From CAG-390 sp045546615 (GTDB lineage Bacteria; Bacillota; Clostridia; Oscillospirales; CAG-272): a stretch of 64,000 bases of DNA. Location: contig JAZQDD010000023.1 of assembly GCA_045546615.1 (NCBI GenBank), positions 1 through 64,000 on the forward strand, in the 5' to 3' direction. Each line of letters begins with the position of its first letter. Within the stretch, counting starts at the first letter, position 1. A program made the translations under genes and the position numbers. The notes under the pieces were generated by a model. That model worked only from the letters and a program-made list of their open reading frames with translations. It did no database searches and was not told the origin of the DNA. Of the stretch, positions 48,360-57,416 are shown piece after piece.

Positions 48360-49115
48360 ATGTATAATTTTAACGTTGAAAACGCCACCGCCGCTTGCAT
48401 AGAGTGGATAAGAGAGTGGTTTGAGAAAAACGGAAAGGGCTGTAACGCAATAGTCGGCATTTCGGGGGGCAAGGATTCCTCGGTAGTTGCCGCGCTCTGT
48501 TGTGCCGCACTCGGCAAAGACAGAGTTTTCGGCGTGCTGATGCCCGCAGGCGAGCAATTTGACATTGATTGCTCATATCAGCTCGTCAAGCACCTCGGAA
48601 TCGACTCGGTCACGATAAACGTTGGAAGCACCATAGATGCCCTGAAGGATGCCGTTGGCGCACAGCTCGGCTCTCTTACGCCCCAATCGGCGCAGAATAT
48701 CCCGCCGAGAATAAGAATGGCAACGCTCTACGCCGTTTCACAATCCAAAAACGGCAGAGTGGCAAACACCTGCAATCTTTCCGAGGATTGGGTGGGCTAC
48801 TCCACGCGCTACGGAGATGCGGCGGGTGATTTTTCGCCTATTTCCCACTTCACCGTAGCAGAGGTAAAGCAGATAGGCAGATACCTCGGCTTGCCCGATG
48901 AGCTTGTTGAAAAAGTACCCATTGACGGACTTTGCGGCAAGACCGACGAGGACAATCTCGGCTTTACCTACGCAGAGCTTGACGCATATATCCGCGAGGG
49001 CGTAGAGCCTGAACCGACAAAAAAAGAGCGCATCGACCGCCTACACAAGATCAACCTTTTCAAGCTGCGCTTTATGGACTGCTTTGAATACTCTGCGGAG
49101 GATGACAATGGCTGA
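48360..49115 (+). CDS. nadE: NAD(+) synthase, ammonia-dependent
   Basis: 251 residues, the size of the ammonia-dependent enzyme; no glutaminase domain is present. It adenylates nicotinate adenine dinucleotide and amidates it with NH3. Motifs: the ATP-pyrophosphatase P-loop 'GISGGKDSSVVAALC', 'TCNLSEDWVGYSTRYGD' and 'DGLCGKTDEDNLG'. GAAGGAG precedes the ATG. It overlaps the next gene by 8 bp. The dependence on ammonia parallels the glutaminase-poor guaA next door. Confidence 0.94.
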   Translation: MYNFNVENATAACIEWIREWFEKNGKGCNAIVGISGGKDSSVVAALCCAALGKDRVFGVLMPAGEQFDIDCSYQLVKHLGIDSVTINVGSTIDALKDAVGAQLGSLTPQSAQNIPPRIRMATLYAVSQSKNGRVANTCNLSEDWVGYSTRYGDAAGDFSPISHFTVAEVKQIGRYLGLPDELVEKVPIDGLCGKTDEDNLGFTYAELDAYIREGVEPEPTKKERIDRLHKINLFKLRFMDCFEYSAEDDNG

Positions 49116-49533
49116 CGCTATCAAGGCAAGCATAGACACTTCCGCCCTGCCGGACCTCGCCTCCCCCACCGCTTCAGCGCTTGCTTACCTCGGGGACGCG
49201 GTGCTTGAGCTTCTCGTGCGCGAGATGCTCGTGGTGCGAGGTCTTTGTGCATCGGCAAGCCTTAACAGCGCCGCGCTTGGCTACGTCAAGGCATCGGCAC
49301 AATCCGAAGCTGTGGAAAGACTTCTCCCACACCTTACCGAGCGCGAGGAAGCAATATACAAGCGCGGAAGAAACGCAGGCCACGGCAAAAATACGCCAAA
49401 GAGCGCAAGCGTTGCCGAATACCGTCGCGCAACGGGGCTTGAGTGCCTTTTCGGTCAGCTTTATCTTGACGGCAATTCCGAACGTATGCGAGAGCTTTTT
49501 GCGCTCGCCTATCCAAAAGAAAATAATTTATAA
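49108..49533 (+). CDS. mrnC: Mini-ribonuclease III
   Basis: 141 residues from ATG 49108 (GGAGGATG upstream), overlapping nadE by 8 bp. RNase III fold without a dsRNA-binding domain: 'ALAYLGDAVLELLVREML' and 'ALGYVKASAQSEAVE', 'YKRGRNAGHGKNTPK' and 'YRRATGLECLFGQLYLDG'. Mini-III matures the 3' and 5' ends of 23S rRNA. The E/D metal ligands of the family are within these stretches. Its neighbours are unrelated house-keeping genes. Confidence 0.9.
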   Translation: MADAIKASIDTSALPDLASPTASALAYLGDAVLELLVREMLVVRGLCASASLNSAALGYVKASAQSEAVERLLPHLTEREEAIYKRGRNAGHGKNTPKSASVAEYRRATGLECLFGQLYLDGNSERMRELFALAYPKENNL

Positions 49534-49546
49534 AGAGGTAATAGAA

Positions 49547-50047
49547 ATGGCAAACCCAAAAATTGAGATCGTTGTAAAAAATTTCGGCACTATGACCGCC
49601 GAGCTTTACCCCGAGCTTGCCCCCAAGACCGTTGAAAACTTCCTTTCCCTTATTGACAGGAACTTCTTTGACGGACTCATTTTCCACCGCATAATAAAGG
49701 GCTTTATGATTCAGGGCGGCGGATACGACGAGAAATTTGACCACCGCGAGGCAGAGTCCATAAACGGCGAATTTGCCGCAAACGGCTTTATGCAGAACAC
49801 ATTAAAGCACACTCGCGGAGTGCTTTCCATGGCTCGTACGTCCGACCCCAATTCCGCATCCTCACAGTTCTTCGTAATGCATCAGGATGCTCCCCATCTC
49901 GATGCTCAATACGCAGGCTTCGGTCTTGTAACCGACGGTCTTGACGTGCTTGACAAGATAGCAAGCGTAAAGACGGGAAGCATCGGCTTCTATATGCAGG
50001 ACGTTCCGCGCGAGGCAGTGGTTATAGAAACCATCCGCAGAGTTTGA
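49547..50047 (+). CDS. Peptidyl-prolyl cis-trans isomerase (cyclophilin type)
   Basis: 166 residues from ATG 49547 with AGAGGTAA upstream. Small single-domain cyclophilin, no signal peptide, hence cytoplasmic. Motifs: 'LIFHRIIKGFMIQGG' (active-site Arg), 'GVLSMARTSDPNSASSQFFV' and 'AGFGLVTDGLDVLDKIAS'. It speeds proline isomerisation during folding. It may be the last gene of the nadE transcript, as a terminator follows. Confidence 0.93.
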   Translation: MANPKIEIVVKNFGTMTAELYPELAPKTVENFLSLIDRNFFDGLIFHRIIKGFMIQGGGYDEKFDHREAESINGEFAANGFMQNTLKHTRGVLSMARTSDPNSASSQFFVMHQDAPHLDAQYAGFGLVTDGLDVLDKIASVKTGSIGFYMQDVPREAVVIETIRRV

Positions 50048-50059
50048 CGGAGTTTTTGA

Positions 50060-50096
50060 AAAACAGAGAAGATTCAATGGATTTTCTCTGTTTTTT
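50060..50096 (+). terminator. Terminator of the nadE-mrnC-cyclophilin operon
   Basis: AAAACAGAGAA...TTCTCTGTTTTTT hairpin just after the cyclophilin stop. Confidence 0.8.
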
Positions 50097-50170
50097 CTTT
50101 ATTTTATATTGATTTATTAGTTGATTTATAGTATAATAATTTAAATATTTATTTTTCAAGGAGCTTTGTT

Positions 50171-50719
50171 ATGGCTGATTTCAATGCCCCATACGAATAC
50201 GTCGTAGCGCAAAGATCGGAAGGAAAATGGCGCACCCGCCGTATCCTTCTTATAATGCTTTATATAATCTACCCCATTTTCGCCCTCGTCATAGGCTTTC
50301 TCACAAGACTCGGCGTGCCAATGCTATGCTTCATTCCTGTCAGCGAATGGATGCTAATTTTCTTTACTTGGAGATTCGTTAAGATAGAATACGAATATTC
50401 CGTAGTGTCGGGCGTGCTGACGTTTTCCGTCATATACGGCGGACGCTCGCGCCGCGAAAAGCTCTCTTTCCCACTTCGCTCCGCTACGCTCATCGCGCCG
50501 CTGGGATACCGTATGCACGAGGACAAGCTCGAGCTTTTTGACCCCGAAATTACCTATTCCGCTATTGGAAGCTCCGACAGTCCCGACAAATATTTCGCCA
50601 TTTTCACTAACGATGATGGCAAAAGATGCGCCTTTTACTTCGAGGCAACCGAACGCATGGTAAAGATATGCCGCTTCTACAACGCCGCGGCTACCGTAGT
50701 AACAAAGGTAAGATACTGA
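50171..50719 (+). CDS. Two-helix membrane protein of unknown function
   Basis: 182 residues. Two membrane helices (about 24-45 and 52-72) lie in the N-terminal half, followed by a soluble beta-rich domain that resembles a PH-like fold ('FVKIEYEYSVVSGVLTFSVI', 'ATLIAPLGYRMHEDK', 'FAIFTNDDGKRCAFYFEA'). The layout is like several small Firmicutes DUF families; I do not recognise one with certainty. The stop shares a base with the luxS start (TGATG), so the two are coupled. GGAGC is upstream of the ATG. Confidence 0.75.
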   Translation: MADFNAPYEYVVAQRSEGKWRTRRILLIMLYIIYPIFALVIGFLTRLGVPMLCFIPVSEWMLIFFTWRFVKIEYEYSVVSGVLTFSVIYGGRSRREKLSFPLRSATLIAPLGYRMHEDKLELFDPEITYSAIGSSDSPDKYFAIFTNDDGKRCAFYFEATERMVKICRFYNAAATVVTKVRY

Positions 50720-51201
50720 TGGAAAGAATAGCTTCATTTACCGTTGACCACGACCTTCTTTGCGAAGGAATATACGTCAGCCGCGTCGATGGCGACATAG
50801 TGACGTACGACCTGCGTATGCGCCGTCCCAATGCGGGCGATTACATCTCCCCGCTTGCCGCACATTCTCTTGAGCATTTGCTTGCGACCTATATGCGCGC
50901 GGGGGAGGCAGGCGAGCGCGTAATATACGTCGGTCCCATGGGTTGCCGCACGGGCTTTTACCTCTTGATGAGGGGAAGTACGGATGACAACGAAAAAAAT
51001 CTCTCCGCGCTGAAGGATGCGCTCAAAAAAATAACAAAGCACACGGGCGCTATGCCCGGAGCAAGGCGGCGCGAGTGCGGAAACTACCGCGCCCTCTCCG
51101 TAGCCGCCGCCAAGGCTGAAGCGGCACGTTACCTCGATGCGCTCAACTCCCGCGGGCAGACCTTTGCCTACTCGGGTGACGTGCTTGAGGGCGGAATATA
51201 A
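50719..51201 (+). CDS. luxS: S-ribosylhomocysteine lyase (LuxS)
   Basis: 160 residues from ATG 50719, coupled to the upstream stop. Metal ligands of the family are visible in 'AAHSLEHLLATYMR' (HxxEH) and a Cys in 'RRRECGNYRAL'; 'GPMGCRTGFYL' holds the catalytic Cys. It converts S-ribosylhomocysteine to homocysteine and DPD, the precursor of AI-2. Together with the next gene, mtnN, it forms the two-step S-adenosylhomocysteine detoxification route. Confidence 0.95.
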   Translation: MERIASFTVDHDLLCEGIYVSRVDGDIVTYDLRMRRPNAGDYISPLAAHSLEHLLATYMRAGEAGERVIYVGPMGCRTGFYLLMRGSTDDNEKNLSALKDALKKITKHTGAMPGARRRECGNYRALSVAAAKAEAARYLDALNSRGQTFAYSGDVLEGGI

Positions 51202-51225
51202 AAAAGCAAGTTGGTTTGTATAATT

Positions 51226-51939
51226 ATGGAAAAAAAGTGTACAATAGGAATAATAGTTGCAATGCGCTCCGAGCTTGAAAAGCTCTCGTCTCTTATCGAA
51301 GACTCAACAACAGAGAGGATAGGCGCGCACGAATTTATAAGCGGAAAGCTCGCGGGGCGTGACGTTGTTCTCGTCTGTTGCGGCGTCGGCAAGGTAAACG
51401 CCGCAGCCTCTGCCGCCGAGCTGATAATGCGCTACTCCCCCGACGCCGTGGTAAACACGGGCGTAGCGGGCGGTCTTGCCGCGGGGATGCGTGTTGGCGA
51501 TATCGTCGTTGCCGACGGAGCTGTTGAGCATGACCTTGATTACGGCGAGCTCGGCGACGAGCGAGGAATGATATTCTTTCCCGACGGGCGCGAGGAAAAG
51601 CTCCTTGCCGCCGACGAAAAAACCGCCGATGCACTATATCGCGCCGCCGAAAAATCAGAACTGCGCGTGTGCCGCGGCATAGTTGCCTCGGGTGACGTTT
51701 TTGTAAGCGACAGCAAGAAAAAACAAGATATAATTGACACCTTTGGTGCAGTTGCCTGCGAAATGGAAGGCGCGGCGATAGCGCACGTTTGCCGCCTTTT
51801 CGACGTTCCGTTCGGCATCTTGCGCTCTATTTCAGACTGCGCCAACGAGGACTCCCCCTTGGATTTTCCGACCTTTGTAAAGCTCGCCGCCGATAACGCG
51901 GCAAACGTTATACTAAACTATCTCGACTGTCTGACCTGA
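51226..51939 (+). CDS. mtnN: 5'-methylthioadenosine/S-adenosylhomocysteine nucleosidase
   Basis: 237 residues from ATG 51226; the frame opens at TTG 51211 and the ribosome binding site is weak either way. Motifs: 'IGIIVAMRSELEKLSSLI', 'GVGKVNAAASA', 'NTGVAGGLAAGMRVGDIVVA', 'CEMEGAAIAHV' (substrate-binding Glu) and 'RSISDCANED' (catalytic Asp). It removes adenine from SAH and MTA, feeding LuxS with S-ribosylhomocysteine. Its position next to luxS fits the pathway. Confidence 0.95.
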   Translation: MEKKCTIGIIVAMRSELEKLSSLIEDSTTERIGAHEFISGKLAGRDVVLVCCGVGKVNAAASAAELIMRYSPDAVVNTGVAGGLAAGMRVGDIVVADGAVEHDLDYGELGDERGMIFFPDGREEKLLAADEKTADALYRAAEKSELRVCRGIVASGDVFVSDSKKKQDIIDTFGAVACEMEGAAIAHVCRLFDVPFGILRSISDCANEDSPLDFPTFVKLAADNAANVILNYLDCLT

Positions 51940-51970
51940 TACAATTTTATCCGAAGAAAGGATACCTAAA

Positions 51971-53659
51971 ATGGGTAAGAAGCCAAAATACTACGATTCC
52001 AAAAAATGTGATAATATTCGCTCCATGCTGCGTTCGTCCGAGCGTCTTTTCGGCTCACGCATAGCATTTATGCAAAAAAAGAGCGGAGTGTATGAAAACA
52101 CGACGTATTCAGAATACCGCGATATGATAGAGGGGCTCGGCACGGAGCTTTATGCGCGCGGATATGCAGGCGGCCGCATCATCGTAATGGGTGACAACTC
52201 CATAGAATGGGCTACCGTATATATGGCAACCGTTTGCGGTCTTGGTGTCATCGTTCCCGTTGACAAGGAGATACCCGCCGAGGAACTTCGCAACATCGCA
52301 AAGATCAGCGAAGCGCGCGCAATATTCTGTTCCTCTTACCTAAAGGACAAAACCGAGGGGCTTGGTATAGATATCTTCACCTTCGATGAAATACACCCGC
52401 TCATCGCATCGGGCGCAAAGCGTCTCAAACGCGGAGAGCGCGATTATCTGCGCCTGCCCATAAACAACGATGCCATGTCCATCCTTATTTTCACCTCGGG
52501 AACAACGGGAGTTTCAAAGGGTGTTATGCTTTCCCACAGAAATATCTGCTACACCCTGTCCGAGATCTCCACAATGATAGAGGCAGATTGCAATGACAGA
52601 GTCCTCTCGATACTGCCAATGCACCACGTTTACGAGGCAACTTGCGGCTTCCTTTTCGTATTGAGCATCGGCGGCTCTATCGCCTTTGCCGAGGGACTTC
52701 GCTATATTACCCGAAATATCCAAGAGGTCAAGCCCACTGCCCTTTTCTGCGTGCCGATACTGCTTGAAACCATATATCACAAAATATGGGCGAACATCAA
52801 GCGCAAGGGCATTGAGAAAAAAGTGCGCAACGCAATAAAGCTGACGGGTAAAAATATGCGTCTGAAACGCCGTATTTTTTCCGAAATACACGATTCCCTT
52901 GGCGGAAACCTCAGAATAATCATGTGCGGCGGCGCGGCGGCTGACCCAATCGTTATAAAGGGTATGCGCGACCTCGGATTCCTCACGCTTCAAGGCTACG
53001 GTCTTACCGAATGTGCGCCCATTGCCGCAGTAAACAAGGATGATTATTTCCGTGACGATTCCGCAGGTCTTGCAACACCGCACAGCGTGCTTGATATATA
53101 CGACGTTCAAAACGATGGCACGGGAGAAATACGTGTCAAGGGAGACAACGTAATGCTCGGCTATTACGGCGACCCCGAGCTTACGGCAAAAACCGTACGC
53201 GACGGCTGGCTGTATACGGGCGACCTCGGATACATCGACGCCGACGGATTTTTGCATATAACAGGCAGAAAGAAGAACGTTATCGTTACTGCGGGCGGAA
53301 AGAATATCTTCCCCGAGGAGCTTGAGACCTACCTTTGCCGCAGTGAATTCGTTGACGACGCTATAGTTGTGGGCTACGTCAATGAATCCAAGGGAGACTA
53401 CGACATAGTCGCAGTTCTCTACCCCAACGATGCCGCATTTACGGAAACGTACGGCAGGGGATATTCACAAGGACAGATAGAGGCTGAATTCTCCAAGGCT
53501 GTGGAGGATGCCAACGCTCTTGTTCAGGACTATAAGCGTATACACTTCTTCGTCACAAGACAGGAAAAATTCGACAAGAATTCTTCAAGAAAAATACGCC
53601 GTGCCGGCGTTGCCGAGGAGGCACAGGCGGAATATCTGCGTAAGCTTGCAAGAAGATGA
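51971..53659 (+). CDS. AMP-dependent synthetase/ligase (long-chain acyl-CoA ligase type)
   Basis: 562 residues. ANL superfamily: ATP-binding loop 'FTSGTTGVSKGVMLSH', 'GYGLTECAPI', 'GWLYTGDLGYIDADGFLH' and 'TGRKKNVIVTAGGKNIFPEE' (hinge and catalytic lysine region). Likely activates a fatty or similar acid to its CoA thioester. There is no membrane segment. GAAAGGATA precedes the ATG. The chain length of the substrate cannot be told. The neighbouring genes do not define a pathway. Confidence 0.92.
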   Translation: MGKKPKYYDSKKCDNIRSMLRSSERLFGSRIAFMQKKSGVYENTTYSEYRDMIEGLGTELYARGYAGGRIIVMGDNSIEWATVYMATVCGLGVIVPVDKEIPAEELRNIAKISEARAIFCSSYLKDKTEGLGIDIFTFDEIHPLIASGAKRLKRGERDYLRLPINNDAMSILIFTSGTTGVSKGVMLSHRNICYTLSEISTMIEADCNDRVLSILPMHHVYEATCGFLFVLSIGGSIAFAEGLRYITRNIQEVKPTALFCVPILLETIYHKIWANIKRKGIEKKVRNAIKLTGKNMRLKRRIFSEIHDSLGGNLRIIMCGGAAADPIVIKGMRDLGFLTLQGYGLTECAPIAAVNKDDYFRDDSAGLATPHSVLDIYDVQNDGTGEIRVKGDNVMLGYYGDPELTAKTVRDGWLYTGDLGYIDADGFLHITGRKKNVIVTAGGKNIFPEELETYLCRSEFVDDAIVVGYVNESKGDYDIVAVLYPNDAAFTETYGRGYSQGQIEAEFSKAVEDANALVQDYKRIHFFVTRQEKFDKNSSRKIRRAGVAEEAQAEYLRKLARR

Positions 53660-53688
53660 CATTTTGACATTAAGGAAGGGATAAGACA

Positions 53689-54300
53689 ATGCATATTTCA
53701 ATAACAGGACGGCTCGGCAGCGGTAAATCCACCGTGGCAAAGCTCCTTGCCGAAAGTGAGGGCTTTGAGATTTACAGCACGGGAGCTATACAGCGCAGGA
53801 TAGCCGCAGAAATGGGGCTTACCACGCTCCAGATGAATCAGCTTATGAACAGCGACCACAAATATGACCACATGCTTGACGATACGGTTACAAAAATATC
53901 TCTTGAGCGTGCGGCTGACACATTGCTTTTCGATTCACGAATGGCTTGGCATTTTGCTCGCGGCAGCTTCAAGGTCTATCTTTTCGTAGATACCGCAGTA
54001 GCGGCACGCCGCGTTATACGCGACTGCCGCGGCGACGTGGAATGCTATGCATCCGTTGATGATGCAATCGAACAGCTTAATGCGCGAATGCTTGTGGAAA
54101 ACGCAAGATACCGCGAGCTTTACGGTGTTGACCACCTTGACCTCAATAATTTTGACCTCGTGGTAAACACCGAGAACATATCCCCCGAAAAAACTTGCGA
54201 AATAATCATGAGCGAGTTTAATGAATATTGTAAAGATCCCGATGCTTACGCGCGCCCACGTATGTTCTATATGGATGGCGCAAAAACTTCGGTAAAATAA
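53689..54300 (+). CDS. Cytidylate kinase-like protein
   Basis: 203 residues. Walker A 'ITGRLGSGKSTVAKLLA' and 'YSTGAIQRRIAAEMGL' fit the cytidylate-kinase-like (PF13189) family; 'FDSRMAWHFA' and 'ENARYRELYGVDHLD' follow. These enzymes transfer phosphate to (d)CMP or related nucleotides, though many family members are untested. It lies 29 bp after the ligase gene and 18 bp before the GlpA-like gene; the AAGGAAGGGA leader is good. Confidence 0.85.
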   Translation: MHISITGRLGSGKSTVAKLLAESEGFEIYSTGAIQRRIAAEMGLTTLQMNQLMNSDHKYDHMLDDTVTKISLERAADTLLFDSRMAWHFARGSFKVYLFVDTAVAARRVIRDCRGDVECYASVDDAIEQLNARMLVENARYRELYGVDHLDLNNFDLVVNTENISPEKTCEIIMSEFNEYCKDPDAYARPRMFYMDGAKTSVK

Positions 54301-54318
54301 TAAAATGAGGTTCAAATA

Positions 54319-55752
54319 ATGTATGACGTTCTCATTGTCGGGTGTGGCGTAACAGGCGCTGCCACCGCCTACGCTCTTGCAAAATACGACCTCAAGGTTG
54401 GCATCATTGAGCGTTTCAACGATGTTGCCTGCGCTACGACAAAGGCCAACAGCGCAATAATGCACGCAGGATACGACCCCAAGCCCGAGTCACGCATGGC
54501 TCCGCTTAACCGCCGCGGCATCGCTATGGCAAAGGAGATATGCGACAAACTGCACGTCGAGTACAAGCCCATGCAATCCCTTGTTATCGCCTTCAACGAA
54601 CACGATATGAAAGAGGTGCATGCTCTTTATGAGCGCGGACTTGCAAATGGCGTAAACGTCAAGGTTCTTGACCGCGACGAGCTGATAAAGGCAGAGCCTG
54701 CCATCAACCCCGATGCTATCGGTGCACTTTGGTCTGATGATTCAGCTATAATCAACCCCTGGGAATTTGCAACCGCTATGGCAGAGGTTGCCGTACTCAA
54801 CGGTGCGGAACTGATGCTTTCAACAAAGGTCGAAAATATAATAAAGGAAGAAAACTGTCTCACCGTAGTTACCGACAAGGGCGAGCTAAAAACCCGCTAT
54901 ATCGTGAACGCCGCAGGTACGCACTCCGCTGATATCTGCCGTATGGTAGGCGATGACAGACTGACGCAGACCAATGTTTCGGGACAGTACTTTGTACTTG
55001 ACAAGGCAGAAGGCGCAAAGGTCAATTCCGTAATTTTCCGTTGTCCCGACGAAAACGGCTTCAAGGGTATACTTGTCGCCCCCACCGTTCACGGCAACTT
55101 GATAGTAGGTCCTGATGCCACCCCCGCACGCGACGGAGACGACGTAAGAACAACCGCCGACATCCTTGCGATGCTCAAAGCACGCGGACTTGAATCCGTA
55201 CCGTCAATAAATTACCGCAATATTATCCGTCAGTACGCAGGCGTGCGCCCCACGACGCAGATAAAGGACTTCACCATCGACATCAGCCCCGCGTGCGAGC
55301 GAATGATAAACCTTGCGGGAATGTGTTCCCCCGGACTCTCCTCTGCTCCCGCAGTAGGCGAGGAAGCGGCAAAACTTCTTGCAGAGGCAGGACTTGAGCT
55401 TAACGCAAAGAGTGATTTCAAAAACGAACGTCCGCCCGTGGTGCATCTTGCAAGCATGAGCGCCGAGGAAAAGCGCGAGCTGATTGCCAAAAATCCCGCA
55501 TACGGTAAAATAATCTGCCGTTGTGAGACCGTCACCGAAGGCGAGATAGTCGATGCTATCCACCGCCCCATCACACCTCGCTCCATCGATGCAGTAAAAC
55601 GCCGTTGCCGCGCGGGCATGGGACGCTGTCAGGGCGGCTTCTGCTCCCCCAGAGTGCATGAGATACTCTCACGCGAGCTTGGTATCCCCATGGAGGAGAT
55701 ACCGCTTGACAAGGACGGCTCCTTTATTATCACGGGAAAAACCAAGGCGTGA
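54319..55752 (+). CDS. FAD-dependent oxidoreductase, GlpA-like, with C-terminal BFD-like [2Fe-2S] domain
   Basis: 477 residues. FAD motif 'VLIVGCGVTGAATAYALAKYD' and 'ATTKANSAIMHAGYD' are typical of glycerol-3-phosphate dehydrogenase/DAO-type enzymes; 'AGVRPTTQIKDF' is near the end of the oxidase domain. The C-terminal 75 residues form a BFD-like domain with four Cys ('ICRCETVTEGEI', 'RRCRAGMGRCQGGFC'), fitting a [2Fe-2S] centre. Followed by GlpB-like and DUF1667 genes, it forms a trio seen in many anaerobes. Probably anaerobic glycerol-3-phosphate or similar substrate oxidation; not proven. AGGTTC precedes ATG. Confidence 0.88.
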   Translation: MYDVLIVGCGVTGAATAYALAKYDLKVGIIERFNDVACATTKANSAIMHAGYDPKPESRMAPLNRRGIAMAKEICDKLHVEYKPMQSLVIAFNEHDMKEVHALYERGLANGVNVKVLDRDELIKAEPAINPDAIGALWSDDSAIINPWEFATAMAEVAVLNGAELMLSTKVENIIKEENCLTVVTDKGELKTRYIVNAAGTHSADICRMVGDDRLTQTNVSGQYFVLDKAEGAKVNSVIFRCPDENGFKGILVAPTVHGNLIVGPDATPARDGDDVRTTADILAMLKARGLESVPSINYRNIIRQYAGVRPTTQIKDFTIDISPACERMINLAGMCSPGLSSAPAVGEEAAKLLAEAGLELNAKSDFKNERPPVVHLASMSAEEKRELIAKNPAYGKIICRCETVTEGEIVDAIHRPITPRSIDAVKRRCRAGMGRCQGGFCSPRVHEILSRELGIPMEEIPLDKDGSFIITGKTKA

Positions 55753-55761
55753 GGTGCTGCT

Positions 55762-57030
55762 ATGGAAAGAAATTATGACGTAATTATAATCGGCGGAGGT
55801 CCCGCCGGTCTTGCCGCCGCTGTTTCCGCATACGAGAACGGAGCCAAAAAGCTCCTTGTTATCGAGCGTGACCGCGAAGTTGGCGGTATTCTGAACCAAT
55901 GCATACACAACGGTTTTGGACTTCACCATTTTGGTGAGGAGCTGACGGGCCCCGAATACGCAGGCCGCTTTGCCGCTATGGTGGCAAAGACGGACGCGGA
56001 GGTTGTCACTGACACAATGGTGCTTGGTGTTTCCGACGAGGGCGAGTGCCGCAAGGTGTGCTGCATCAGCCCCGAGCGCGGATACTGTGAGTACACCGCA
56101 GGCTCCGTGGTGCTTTGCATGGGCTGCCGTGAGCGCACAAGAGGCGCGATAGCTATCCCCGGCGACCGTCCCGCAGGTATCTTTTCCGCAGGCACTGCGC
56201 AAAGATACGTCAATATGGAGGGCTATATGGTCGGCAAACGAGTAGTAATACTCGGCTCGGGCGATATCGGTCTTATCATGGCACGCCGTATGACTCTTGA
56301 GGGCGCAAAGGTGCTTGCTTGCGTTGAGCTTTGTCCCTACTCAAACGGACTTAACCGCAACATCGTCCAGTGCCTCGAGGACTACGGCATTCCGCTGTAT
56401 CTCTCACACACCATCACGGACATCGTGGGTAATGGAAGAGTTGAAAAAGTCATCGTATCAAAGGTCGACGGCGGCAGACCTATCGCGGGAACGGAATTTG
56501 AGATAGAATGCGACACGGTATTGCTATCCGTCGGACTCATCCCCGAGAATGAGCTTTCCCGCGGCGCAGGAATTGAGATTGATCCCCGTACGAACGGACC
56601 CGTGGTATATGAAAATATGCAGACCATGACCAACGGTATATTTGCGTGCGGAAATGTTGTACACGTTCACGACCTCGTTGACTTTGTCAGCGCCGAGAGC
56701 ATCCGCGCGGGAAAAGCCGCCTCTGAATTTGCTTCGGGCAAGCGCGTTGGCGGAGACGTCATTACCGTGAAAAACGGCGACGGAGTAAACTACACCGTTC
56801 CGCAGAAAATACGTCCCGAAAACGTTGACAAGGGTGTCGAGATATTCTTCCGCACCAACCGCCCCCGTCATGACTCCATAATAAAAGTCCTCTCGGGCGA
56901 TACCGAGATATGCAAGTTCTCACGAGAGCACATGGCTCCGGGTGAGATGGAAAAGATACGCATCCCTTCCGTTCTGCTCGCAAAGGCGCAGGGCGAAATA
57001 AAGGTGAGCGTTGAGGATAAGGAGGCGTAA
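55762..57030 (+). CDS. FAD/NAD(P)-dependent oxidoreductase (GlpB-like partner)
   Basis: 422 residues. Two dinucleotide motifs: 'VIIIGGGPAGLAAAVSAYENG' (FAD) and 'RVVILGSGDIGLIMARRMTLEG' (NAD), with 'CMGCRERTRGAIAIPGDRP' and 'TNGIFACGNVVHVHDLVDFV'. It is the second gene of the GlpA-like/GlpB-like/DUF1667 trio, separated from the first by 9 bp. It probably takes electrons from the GlpA-like subunit and passes them to a nicotinamide or quinone pool. Confidence 0.88.
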   Translation: MERNYDVIIIGGGPAGLAAAVSAYENGAKKLLVIERDREVGGILNQCIHNGFGLHHFGEELTGPEYAGRFAAMVAKTDAEVVTDTMVLGVSDEGECRKVCCISPERGYCEYTAGSVVLCMGCRERTRGAIAIPGDRPAGIFSAGTAQRYVNMEGYMVGKRVVILGSGDIGLIMARRMTLEGAKVLACVELCPYSNGLNRNIVQCLEDYGIPLYLSHTITDIVGNGRVEKVIVSKVDGGRPIAGTEFEIECDTVLLSVGLIPENELSRGAGIEIDPRTNGPVVYENMQTMTNGIFACGNVVHVHDLVDFVSAESIRAGKAASEFASGKRVGGDVITVKNGDGVNYTVPQKIRPENVDKGVEIFFRTNRPRHDSIIKVLSGDTEICKFSREHMAPGEMEKIRIPSVLLAKAQGEIKVSVEDKEA

Positions 57031-57031
57031 A

Positions 57032-57376
57032 ATGAAGGAACTTATCTGTATAGTATGCCCCAAGGGCTGTCACCTTACCGTTGATGAGGAAAACGGCTAC
57101 GCCGTAAGCGGAAACAACTGTCCGCGCGGCGAGGAATACGGTAAAAACGAAGTTATCGCACCAAAGCGCACTATCACATCTACGGTCAAGATAAACGGCG
57201 GACTCTATCCCCGTATGCCTGTCAAGACAGACAAACCAATCCCCAAGGAATTAATATTTGAGGCTATGAAGTTGCTTGATGACGTCGAGCTTACAGCCCC
57301 CGTAAAAGTCGGAGACATCATTATAGAAAACGTTCTCGGCACGGGAGCAAACTTCGTTGCAGCGCGAAATATGTAA
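57032..57376 (+). CDS. DUF1667 protein with Cys-rich motif
   Basis: 114 residues from ATG 57032 (GGAGGCG upstream), starting 2 bp after the GlpB-like stop. The N-terminus shows 'ICIVCPKGCHLTVD' and 'SGNNCPRGEEYG', a CxxC...C...C arrangement typical of an FeS-binding DUF1667 domain; the rest is 'RMPVKTDKPIPKELIFE'. It is a small electron-transfer-like subunit that completes the oxidoreductase trio. Confidence 0.9.
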   Translation: MKELICIVCPKGCHLTVDEENGYAVSGNNCPRGEEYGKNEVIAPKRTITSTVKINGGLYPRMPVKTDKPIPKELIFEAMKLLDDVELTAPVKVGDIIIENVLGTGANFVAARNM

Positions 57377-57416
57377 AAAAATACCGCAGAGAGCAAGCTC
57401 TCTGCGGTATTTTTTA
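57375..57416. terminator. Bidirectional terminator after DUF1667 gene
   Basis: AATACCGCAGAGAG-CAAG-CTCTCTGCGGTATT flanked by A and T runs, between convergent genes. Confidence 0.9.
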
